Origin: Sphingomonas sp.
GTDB taxonomy: Bacteria > Pseudomonadota > Alphaproteobacteria > Sphingomonadales > Sphingomonadaceae
Direction: 5' to 3'
Assembly (NCBI GenBank): GCA_021154945.1
Contig: JAJNQF010000153.1
Span: 1 to 7,160, forward strand
DNA: 7,160 nucleotides
The notes under the pieces are model-generated. The model was given only the letters and a program-made list of their open reading frames with translations. It searched no databases and was not told where the DNA came from. Below, piece after piece: positions 1-4,540 of this stretch (the stretch's first letter is position 1; the number at the start of each line of letters is the position of its first letter). The position numbers and the translations under genes were made by a program.

Positions 1-369
1 CAGCAGGATCAGGATCAGGACCTGGGTCTGGGTGATCTCGCCGGTCTGCCAGATCAGCACGGGCACCGCGATCAGCGTGCCAGCCAGCAGCGATGCGAAG
101 GTGATGATCAGGCGATCGCGGATCAGCGGCGCGGCGGTCGCAGGCGTATGCCCCACCACTTCGCGCGACACGAAATAGTTCAGCCCCCAGCCGACCGTCG
201 CGGGGACGATGCCGATCGCGCCGATCGCCAGGCCGTAAACACCCGCCGATGCGAGGCCGAGCTGGCTGACGATATAGAAGGACAGCGCGAATCGCAGAAA
301 GAGCGTCGAGCCGCGCAGAGCCATGTTCGGCGCGCCGCCGCGGATCAATCGTGTCAGTAACACAGACAT
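1..369 (-). CDS. Wzx-like polysaccharide flippase, N-terminal part (partial)
   Basis: The reading frame is open from an ATG at 369 to the left edge, giving 123 visible residues with no stop. It is the N-terminus of a polytopic inner-membrane protein. A short basic start (RLIRGGAPNMALRG, residues 7-20) leads into hydrophobic segments at about 22-40, 43-66 and 88-108, with the loop SREVVGHTPATAAPLIRDR between the second and third. This layout, with GWGLNYFVSREV closing the second helix, is typical of oligosaccharide/O-antigen flippases of the MATE-like (MOP) superfamily, which move undecaprenyl-linked sugar repeats across the inner membrane. Family members run about 400-500 residues, so roughly three quarters lies outside the window. 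The start is supported by GGAGA at 383-387, a rather long 13 nt upstream. An internal ATG (residue 16) has no better ribosome site. The divergent acyltransferase and polymerase genes support a polysaccharide role. Another MOP-type transporter cannot be excluded from the N-terminus alone. Confidence 0.75.
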   Translation of the reverse strand, partial: MSVLLTRLIRGGAPNMALRGSTLFLRFALSFYIVSQLGLASAGVYGLAIGAIGIVPATVGWGLNYFVSREVVGHTPATAAPLIRDRLIITFASLLAGTLIAVPVLIWQTGEITQTQVLILILL

Positions 370-433
370 GATGAAGGCAGCGTCTCCGCTAGGGCGTCGG
401 CGCAGATCCGATCGCCGGCCGACTGCCGGGTCA

Positions 434-450
434 TACTGCACTACAGCATG
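434..450. repeat. Operator-like imperfect dyad, copy 1
   Basis: TACTGCACTACAGCATG matches the copy at 571-587 at 14 of 17 positions, and all three differences are purine-purine changes. With the preceding CA it is also internally symmetric: CATACTG, a 5-nt spacer CACTA, then CAGCATG (6 of 7 arm positions complementary). A dyad of this size is typical of a site for a dimeric regulator. It lies 65-81 bp upstream of the flippase ATG, where a promoter would be expected. The regulator is unknown. Confidence 0.4.
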
Positions 451-480
451 CCAGTAGGCGATTTCGGTCCTATACGTCCA

Positions 481-515
481 CCCGCGGTGATCGCGGGACG
501 GGGCCGTATCCCCCG
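481..515. repeat. Two adjacent GC-rich hairpins
   Basis: CCCGCG (481-486) and CGCGGG (492-497) form a perfect 6-bp stem with loop GTGAT. One base later CGGGG (499-503) and CCCCG (511-515) form a 5-bp stem with a 7-nt loop. No T-tract follows on either strand, so an intrinsic terminator is not supported. They could structure a leader RNA or be chance in GC-rich DNA. Confidence 0.3.
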
Positions 516-570
516 GCACGTCGCCAAATCCGGTCGGCGTGTCGCATGCTCGCTGCGTCATTTCGGATCG

Positions 571-587
571 TGCTGCACTGCGGCATA
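571..587. repeat. Operator-like imperfect dyad, copy 2
   Basis: TGCTGCACTGCGGCATA is the second copy of the 434-450 element, in the same orientation and starting exactly 137 bp later, close to 13 turns of B-DNA. Its internal symmetry is weaker: TGCTG, spacer CACTG, CGGCA, with 4 of 5 arm positions complementary. It lies about 100 bp upstream of the acyltransferase start. The shared consensus is TRCTGCACTRCRGCATR. Confidence 0.4.
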
Positions 588-630
588 CTTTTCCGCAATT
601 GACCTTCTATAGTGCATTCCGCAGTGAGCA
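571..630. repeat. Long-range inverted repeat over the putative promoter
   Basis: TGCT-G-CACTGCGG at 571-583 is complementary to CCGCAGTG-AGCA at 619-630: 8 bp and 4 bp, separated by a single bulged G. The 35-nt loop contains TTGACC and TATAGT, the only promoter-like words before the acyltransferase gene. The left arm is also the core of operator-like copy 2, so the right arm acts as an inverted partial third copy. Confidence 0.35.
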
Positions 631-675
631 TGTCCGGGGCGCGATGTCCCGCGCCACGATCTTCCTGCCCAAAAC

Positions 676-680
676 GAAGG
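676..680 (+). promoter_or_regulatory. Ribosome binding site fixing the acyltransferase start
   Basis: GAAGG ends 8 nt before the ATG at 689, a standard Shine-Dalgarno spacing. The upstream in-frame ATGs at 539 and 644 lack such a site, and the family-typical sequence begins immediately after residue 1 of the 689 start. Confidence 0.7.
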
Positions 681-688
681 TGTTCCCG

Positions 689-1825
689 ATGCGTCTCGGC
701 CGGATAGACAGCCTCCAGATCCTGCGGTTCCTCGCGGCGTTCCTCGTGCTGTGCGGTCACAGCCAGCACGCTCTCGTCGAGCATATCGGCGCGCGCGCGG
801 GCAACTGGGGTTTCATCCCGTTCGACTGGGGGCTCGGAGTCGACGTGTTCTTCGTCATATCGGGCTTCGTGATGTATTACATGATGCACGACCGGTTCGG
901 GAATGCCGGCGCCGCCGCCGATTTCCTGCGCCGCCGGCTGATCCGGATCGCGCCGCTCTACTGGCTGTTCACGACGCTTGCGCTGGTCGTGCTGATCGCG
1001 ACCGGTGCGCCGCGGCCGGGGGCAACGAACATCCTGTTCTCCTACCTGTTCCTGCCCGGCCCGGTCTGCGGCGAATATTGCTTTCCGGTGTTCACGCTCG
1101 GCTGGACGCTGAACTACGAGATGATGTTCTACGTCGTGTTCGCGGTCGCGCTGCCGTTTCGCCGCACTGCGGGGCTGGCGATCATCTTCGCCGCGATCCT
1201 CGGGCTGATGGCGGTCGCGCATCTCGCACCGCTCGATTGGCGGATGCTGCATTTCTGGGGCTATCCGCTGACCGGCGAGTTCCTCGCGGGGATCGTGCTC
1301 GCGCACCTGTTCCTCAAGGGCGTCCGCATTCCCCGCCCGATTGCGTTCGCGATGCTGCCGCTCGCGCTGGTGCTCGCGGTGATCGGCTATCAGACCGGCG
1401 CGTACGACACGATCGGGCGGATCGTGACCGGCGGCATTCCGGCGACGCTGATCATGGCCGCCGCGGTGCTCGGGCTGGAACCGGTCGGCGGGCAGCATGT
1501 CGCGCCGTCCGGCCTGACCCGGCTGCTGGTCGCCGGCGGCGATGCCTCCTACGCGCTGTATCTGTCGCACCCGATCGCGATCAAGGTGGCCGAGGCGATC
1601 ACGCAGAAGCTCGGTTTGTTCGAGCGTGCGCCCGTGCTGCTCCTGCCGATCGCGATCGTCGGTGCGCTCGTCGGCGCGGTGATCGTCCACCGCGTGATCG
1701 AAAAGCCGATGCTCGCCTTTCTCAACCGACGCTGGAGCCGCTTCGGCAGTACCGGTATGGGTGACGGCCAACCCGCGCCGGGCCGTGCCGGCGTCATCGT
1801 CACCGCAGAACCGGAATCTCGCTGA
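689..1825 (+). CDS. Acyltransferase-3 family polysaccharide O-acyltransferase (ExoZ/OafA-like)
   Basis: A 378-residue integral membrane protein of the acyltransferase-3 family, which transfers acetyl or other acyl groups to sugars of surface polysaccharides. Motifs in order: RIDSLQILRFLAAFLVLCGHS (residues 5-25, quoted in full at 21 residues as RIDSLQILRFLAA plus FLVLCGHS) opens helix 1 with the conserved His24; GVDVFFVISGFVMYY (50-64); RLIRIAPLYW (83-92) with the family Arg-Pro-Tyr pattern; GWTLNYEMMFY (138-148); DASYALYLSHP (285-295) near the last helices; VIEKPM (336-341) at the C-terminal end. About ten hydrophobic segments are visible and the length is normal. The opening words resemble ExoZ-type exopolysaccharide acetyltransferases more than other branches. 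There is no added SGNH domain, so it is the membrane-only form. The gene overlaps the next start by one base (TGATG), indicating co-translation with the polymerase candidate. The acceptor sugar and acyl group cannot be read from the sequence. Confidence 0.9.
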   Translation: MRLGRIDSLQILRFLAAFLVLCGHSQHALVEHIGARAGNWGFIPFDWGLGVDVFFVISGFVMYYMMHDRFGNAGAAADFLRRRLIRIAPLYWLFTTLALVVLIATGAPRPGATNILFSYLFLPGPVCGEYCFPVFTLGWTLNYEMMFYVVFAVALPFRRTAGLAIIFAAILGLMAVAHLAPLDWRMLHFWGYPLTGEFLAGIVLAHLFLKGVRIPRPIAFAMLPLALVLAVIGYQTGAYDTIGRIVTGGIPATLIMAAAVLGLEPVGGQHVAPSGLTRLLVAGGDASYALYLSHPIAIKVAEAITQKLGLFERAPVLLLPIAIVGALVGAVIVHRVIEKPMLAFLNRRWSRFGSTGMGDGQPAPGRAGVIVTAEPESR

Positions 1826-3150
1826 TGGCTAGTATATGGTATAGTTCCGACGTGACGGACGATGCCGCGGGCGCGGTCGGCAAGAACGATCTGGCGCTGA
1901 CCTGCGCCGCCGCGGTGCTCTGCATGTTCGCCATCCGCGACGCGTTGACGGGGATGCTGCGGTATCTCCTGCAGCTGGCACATCTGTCGCCGCTCTGGTT
2001 CGTGCCCGATCTGCTGGCGATGGTCGCGTTCGCCTATTTCATCTGGCATTATGCGATCCAGAAGCGCTCGTCCTTTGCGATCATCGCGACGTTGAGCACG
2101 ATTTCCGCGGCCGCCGTGTCGATCATCTTCATGTCCTGGACGCCGGCGATGTTCGCGTCGTCGGTCAAGTCGTTCATGCCGATCTTCGTCGGGTTCATCT
2201 GTTGCGGACGCAGCGTCGTGCGACTGCCCGCGGTGCGGGTCTGCCTCGCGATCATGTCGGCGGTGTCGATCATCGGCCTGATCTTCGCGCCGCATATCGA
2301 CTATCCCTGGGTCGGCGCGGACATCGACAGCTTCAACGGCCTGCGCAACATCTCGCGCGTGTGGTGGATCGACGGCAAGGTGCGGTACGGCGGCTTCGCA
2401 GGCGATAGCACGATGGCCGCGTTCATGGTGCTGTTCCCGTACATGATGGTCTATCGCTGGGTGCCCAAATGGATGAATCTTCTGATTCTCCCGTTGATGT
2501 TCTGGGCGATCCAGGTCTCGACCAACCGCACCGCGCTGCTGACGCTGGCGATGTTCACGCTGCATCTGGTAGTGGTCGACGTACTGATCCCGGCAAAGAA
2601 CCGCCTCCACGTCGATCGCCTCCTCGCCAAATTCTCGTTCCTGACCGTGCTGGTACCGTTCGTGCTGGTCTTCACCCTGGCCGGCGCTGAGCTGCAGGAC
2701 GTCTCGTCCAAGCTGATGAGCTTGCAGGACCGCATCGACAACAGCTGGCAGCTGCCCTTCACCTACCTCCAGCAGATCTTCCCGGCGGGGCTCCTGATCG
2801 GCTGCGGCCTCGGCTGCTTCGCCTATCCGATGAAGTTCTCGGACATGGCCCAGTACAACGTGCCGGTCGATAACTTCTACATGACGACCTACCTGATGCT
2901 GGGGATACCGTTCCTGGTCATCGTCGCCGGCGTGTTCGTCTCATGCTTCAGGACGGTGGACCGTACCAAGCTGTTGTTGCTGATGATGCTGAACGTCTAC
3001 GCGATCACGGTGCAATGCTATGGCCCGGCGTTCGCCACGCTGATGATGGGCTACGCGTTCAGCGATGCGTTCATGACCGAAACCGGTGGATGGCGCCGCC
3101 GGGTCCGCAAGCCGGAAGGGGCGGACGAGCGAGTATTGGTCACGTCCTGA
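1825..3150 (+). CDS. Polytopic membrane protein, Wzy/O-antigen-polymerase-like
   Basis: A 441-residue protein with about ten to twelve hydrophobic segments, for example near 24-38, 56-76, 84-104, 117-127, 138-155, 195-210, 217-230, 236-255, 271-287, 320-333, 352-375 and 383-412. The architecture fits a Wzy-type polymerase or O-antigen ligase-like protein, which joins lipid-linked repeats at the periplasmic face. Supporting patterns are a long central loop with DIDSFNGLRN (167-176), then RYGGFAGDSTMAAF (187-200), an Arg-Gly segment entering a helix; STNRTALL (232-239); a second loop with DRIDNSW (302-308); and GCGLGCFAYP (326-335) followed by DNFYMTTYLMLGIP (349-362), like the late G.G and D..Y..L...G motifs of these families. 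Homology is suggested by pattern only, as Wzy proteins diverge widely. The start overlaps the acyltransferase stop, with a weak GGAA (1813-1816) 8 nt upstream, so translational coupling is likely. A charged tail (RRRVRKPEGADER) ends the protein in the cytoplasm. Confidence 0.65.
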   Translation: MASIWYSSDVTDDAAGAVGKNDLALTCAAAVLCMFAIRDALTGMLRYLLQLAHLSPLWFVPDLLAMVAFAYFIWHYAIQKRSSFAIIATLSTISAAAVSIIFMSWTPAMFASSVKSFMPIFVGFICCGRSVVRLPAVRVCLAIMSAVSIIGLIFAPHIDYPWVGADIDSFNGLRNISRVWWIDGKVRYGGFAGDSTMAAFMVLFPYMMVYRWVPKWMNLLILPLMFWAIQVSTNRTALLTLAMFTLHLVVVDVLIPAKNRLHVDRLLAKFSFLTVLVPFVLVFTLAGAELQDVSSKLMSLQDRIDNSWQLPFTYLQQIFPAGLLIGCGLGCFAYPMKFSDMAQYNVPVDNFYMTTYLMLGIPFLVIVAGVFVSCFRTVDRTKLLLLMMLNVYAITVQCYGPAFATLMMGYAFSDAFMTETGGWRRRVRKPEGADERVLVTS

Positions 3151-3199
3151 GTTCGCGCGTCGAAATCACGATCATCCGGAAGTCCGTGTCGATCCGCCG

Positions 3200-3388
3200 C
3201 TACACCGCCTGATCGGTTTCGGTACGCGCGCTGTACAGGGCCGCGAACTTCTCGTGGAGCATCCTGATGCTGCCGTCCGTCGCGATTGCAGCGCGGTTGC
3301 GATGCCACTCTGCGCGGGCCGCCCGATAGGCGTTATTCTCGCAGATCTGGTCTGCGCCGGGTGCAGGACCATCTTCGGCAGCTATCAT
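3200..3388 (-). CDS. Small helical protein of 62 aa, related to its neighbour
   Basis: I recognise no named function. The ATG at 3388 is preceded by an excellent Shine-Dalgarno (AAGGAG, 3397-3402, 8 nt spacing), which is the main reason to call it. The protein is soluble-looking, has no signal or membrane segment, and is probably mostly helical: an acidic N-terminus (AAEDGPAPGADQ) followed by an Ala/Arg/Glu-rich stretch. Residues 33-57 align without gaps to residues 21-45 of the 56-aa protein encoded upstream at 3542-3712: AA, then R at -3 and H (His45), AA at +4/+5, an aromatic at +7, A at +9 and E at +12. Short proteins with an H..(x)A..Y pattern are, from memory, widespread conserved hypotheticals in sphingomonads. 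Its stop lies 49 bp from the stop of the convergent polymerase gene. There is one Cys (16). A role in adaptation or protein binding would be a guess. Confidence 0.65.
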   Translation of the reverse strand: MIAAEDGPAPGADQICENNAYRAARAEWHRNRAAIATDGSIRMLHEKFAALYSARTETDQAV

Positions 3389-3396
3389 CGCAGTTT

Positions 3397-3402
3397 CTCC
3401 TT
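3397..3402 (-). promoter_or_regulatory. Strong ribosome binding site of the 62-aa gene
   Basis: On the minus strand AAGGAG, within GGAAGGAG, lies 8 nt before the ATG at 3388. A near-consensus site at ideal spacing is strong evidence that this short frame is translated. Confidence 0.75.
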
Positions 3403-3480
3403 CCCACGCTCCCTAATCGCTGGAAGAGGGGCGCGCGTGACGAGAAACGATCACCGGCTGGGGTAGATTTTACAGTTCCT

Positions 3481-3517
3481 GGGGCGTCGGTGGCACGTTC
3501 GGGTGCCCCGACACCCC
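3481..3517 (-). terminator. Long hairpin between the two small genes, possible terminator
   Basis: GGGGCGTCGGTGGCAC (3481-3496) pairs with GTGCC-CCGAC-A-CCCC (3503-3517) around the 6-nt loop GTTCGG. This gives 14 base pairs with one bulged T and one C/A mismatch. It starts 24 nt downstream of the stop of the 56-aa gene in the direction of transcription, the usual place for a terminator. No T-tract follows on the minus strand (AGGAACTGTAAAATC), so it is not a classical intrinsic terminator. It could instead block RNA decay or structure the leader of the 62-aa gene. Confidence 0.45.
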
Positions 3518-3541
3518 GCGCCCCCGTTCACGCGCCATCGT

Positions 3542-3712
3542 TCAGGAGCGGGAGCCGTTTTCGGCATACCGGGCGGCTTCACCTTGCGCGGCGAACACCG
3601 CCGCCTGGTCCAGATGCGCGCACCGCTCGCGCCGCGACGACGATTGCGCCGCATCCTCGAGTTTGGCGAGCACCAGTGCCTCATAATCGATCGGTTCCAA
3701 CAGCTCGGACAC
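3542..3712 (-). CDS. Small helical protein of 56 aa with GTG start
   Basis: A short frame of unknown function, VSELLEPIDYEALVLAKLED at its start. The GTG at 3712 is chosen because GGGGAG (3718-3723) sits 5 nt upstream. A longer frame to an ATG at 3853 exists, but it has no ribosome site in front of it and encodes an unstructured Gly/Arg/His-rich lead. The protein is soluble-looking, charged and Ala-rich, with likely helices at about 7-23 and 27-50. Residues 21-45 match residues 33-57 of the 62-aa neighbour at AA, R30, H33, AA (37-38), F40, A42 and E45 with no gap, so the two look like diverged paralogues. Upstream lie a perfect 7-bp palindrome (3729-3745) and overlapping inverted repeats (3793-3829). 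It is divergent from the LprI-like gene and has one Cys (31). Confidence 0.65.
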   Translation of the reverse strand: MSELLEPIDYEALVLAKLEDAAQSSSRRERCAHLDQAAVFAAQGEAARYAENGSRS

Positions 3713-3717
3713 GGCAG

Positions 3718-3723
3718 CTCCCC
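3718..3723 (-). promoter_or_regulatory. Ribosome binding site selecting a GTG start
   Basis: GGGGAG on the minus strand ends 5 nt before GTG at 3712. It argues for a 56-residue product rather than the 103-residue frame that opens at 3853. Confidence 0.6.
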
Positions 3724-3728
3724 AGGTC

Positions 3729-3745
3729 GCTCGTAAAGTACGAGC
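3729..3745. repeat. Perfect 7-bp palindrome upstream of the 56-aa gene
   Basis: GCTCGTA (3729-3735) and TACGAGC (3739-3745) are exact inverse complements around AAG. The centre is 25 bp upstream of the GTG start, overlapping the likely leader or promoter. It may be an operator or a small leader hairpin close to the ribosome site. Confidence 0.4.
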
Positions 3746-3792
3746 CCAAGGTACGGAGAGCTGTCCTAGATGATGCGACCCGAAACCTCCCA

Positions 3793-3829
3793 TCGGACGA
3801 AGCGATCGGTTCATCCGACCAGCCGATCG
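3793..3829 (-). repeat. Overlapping, mutually exclusive inverted repeats
   Basis: Stem A pairs 3793-3801 (TCGGACGAA) with 3810-3818 (TTCATCCGA), with an 8-nt loop. On the minus strand all nine positions pair if one U-G wobble is allowed. Stem B pairs 3803-3809 (CGATCGG, the loop of A) with 3823-3829 (CCGATCG), 7 perfect pairs. The two either compete or would form a pseudoknot. They lie 81-117 nt upstream of the 56-aa start. CGATCG words are common in this genome, so stem B may be chance. Confidence 0.35.
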
Positions 3830-3948
3830 AGCGCCGACAATGGTCATGCCCAAATTTCATGAGCGACAGGTCGTGACGCGCAAGTAAAAGGTGCGATCCG
3901 CACTGCGCGATCGCTACAGTCCGAAAACAGGCATACGCTTGATATTCC

Positions 3949-3954
3949 GGAGGA
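3949..3954 (+). promoter_or_regulatory. Strong ribosome binding site of the LprI-like gene
   Basis: GGAGGA ends 7 nt before the ATG at 3962, a near-perfect Shine-Dalgarno that fixes the start. The 90 bp upstream contain TACAGT (3915-3920) as a possible -10, but no matching -35 could be recognised. Confidence 0.8.
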
Positions 3955-3961
3955 CGCCGAG

Positions 3962-4525
3962 ATGAAGTCGACCGTCGACCGCGTATCGAAAGGGGCCCCC
4001 CGCGCCAGTGTTTCCCTGTCGATAGCGATCACGGCGATCACGGCGATCATGGCGATCGCGAGCGGAGCAACCGCGCAGCCCTCCGGTGATCCGAACCTGC
4101 GGCGGCACTGGCCTTCGGCCTTCGACGTCGTGCTTCCCAAGGGCGTGTCCTCGGACGATCTCAAGGGGCGGTGCTGGACGCAAGCGGCGCTGGATAGTTA
4201 CGTGACCGAAGGCCGCCTCTGGATCGAGGATATCTACGGGCTTCCCTACGGCTATGTCGAGAATCACTGCCTGCGGGAACAGCTCTCGAAGACGAACGTG
4301 GCGCTCAACGCTTCCTACCGGACGCTGTTGCGATCGCTCGGCCCAGCGGACCGCAGGCGCGTCGTCGCGTCCGAACGTCGCTGGATCGTCCGAAGGAACG
4401 ACGCTTGCAACGTATCGGACGGTATTAGCTACGTCATGCTTGGCAGCTTCGTATGCCTCATGAACATGACGAGCGACCGCCTCGCATGGCTCGCGACTTG
4501 GAAGGTTGACCGCTCAGCAGAGTAG
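3962..4525 (+). CDS. Secreted LprI/DUF1311-like protein
   Basis: A 187-residue exported protein. The N-terminus has a basic region (MKSTVDRVSKGAPRASVS), a hydrophobic core (about 19-33) and a likely signal peptidase I site after ATA (38/39), so the mature protein of about 149 residues should be periplasmic or outside the cell. The C-terminal part (103-180) fits the LprI N-terminal/DUF1311 family: CLREQLSKTNVALNASYRTLL (here split as CLREQLSKTNVALN and ASYRTLL), then RRWIVRRNDAC (139-149), a Gly/Cys segment with C165 and a final DRLAWL (172-177). The family's usual Gln before the Trp is Glu138. Four cysteines (71, 103, 149, 165) could make two disulfides. The founding member LprI of Mycobacterium tuberculosis inhibits lysozyme, but most members are uncharacterised, so inhibition here is only a possibility. 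Residues 39-100 have no assignment I can make. It stands alone, with a strong ribosome site and a convergent HlyD gene downstream. Confidence 0.8.
   Translation: MKSTVDRVSKGAPRASVSLSIAITAITAIMAIASGATAQPSGDPNLRRHWPSAFDVVLPKGVSSDDLKGRCWTQAALDSYVTEGRLWIEDIYGLPYGYVENHCLREQLSKTNVALNASYRTLLRSLGPADRRRVVASERRWIVRRNDACNVSDGISYVMLGSFVCLMNMTSDRLAWLATWKVDRSAE
4025..4060 (+). repeat. Four tandem 9-bp units in the signal peptide
   Basis: GCGATCACG occurs twice exactly and is followed by GCGATCATG and GCGATCGCG. The units are in frame and encode AITAITAIMAIA, the hydrophobic core of the signal peptide (residues 22-33). Gain or loss of a unit would keep the frame and change core length by three residues. 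Confidence 0.85.
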
Positions 4526-4540
4526 GCCCCTTTGCCCTAC
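4522..4540. terminator. Short inverted repeat across two convergent stop codons
   Basis: GTAGG (4522-4526) and CCTAC (4536-4540) form a 5-bp stem with a 9-nt loop. Each arm contains the TAG stop of one gene. The only space between the convergent genes is 11 bp, so any shared terminator must lie here. The stem is short and lacks a T-tract, so the call is weak. Confidence 0.25.

Larger units (their letters stand above)
370..688. promoter_or_regulatory. Divergent intergenic region between flippase and acyltransferase genes
   Basis: This 319-bp stretch separates two divergent gene starts and must hold the promoters for both. I find no convincing protein here: the acyltransferase frame stays open upstream to 539, but that segment has no ribosome site and no family resemblance. 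It contains two copies of a 17-nt dyad-like repeat (434-450 and 571-587), two adjacent GC-rich hairpins (481-497 and 499-515) and a long-range inverted repeat (571-583 with 619-630). A weak plus-strand promoter candidate is TATAGT at 608-613, about 75 nt before the acyltransferase ATG, but no good -35 hexamer sits at the right spacing. TTGACC at 599-604 has no matching -10. The promoters therefore cannot be placed with confidence. Confidence 0.55.

Noticed and set aside
539..688. Longer acyltransferase start (extra 50 residues)
   Set aside because: No ribosome site at 539 or 644. The ATG at 689 has GAAGG at 8 nt and begins right before the first family motif.
751..1764. Plus-strand frame (337 aa) in another phase inside the acyltransferase gene
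   Set aside because: Arg/Ala/Asp-rich shadow of the GC-rich codons, with no family resemblance.
470..1771. Long minus-strand open frame (433 aa) antisense to the acyltransferase gene
   Set aside because: Its product is almost pure Arg/Asp/Glu/His/Gln with no hydrophobic core or recognisable motif, as expected when a GC-rich membrane-protein gene is read on the other strand. The plus-strand frame carries all the family motifs.
1549..2610. Minus-strand open frame (353 aa) antisense to the acyltransferase and polymerase genes
   Set aside because: It has the same charge-rich shadow composition and spans two real genes. No ribosome site or motif supports it.
3151..3199. Terminator between the convergent polymerase and 62-aa genes
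   Set aside because: Only a 4-bp CACG/CGTG pairing is visible and there is no T-tract on either strand.
3437..3480. GGAAC followed by CGTT on the minus strand, as an EcfG general stress promoter for the 62-aa gene
   Set aside because: The spacing is 25 nt, whereas EcfG-type promoters need about 16-17 nt.
3286..3876. Plus-strand frame (196 aa) across the small-gene region
   Set aside because: Arg/Pro/Thr-rich shadow with no ribosome site. Both mini-genes on the other strand have strong ones.
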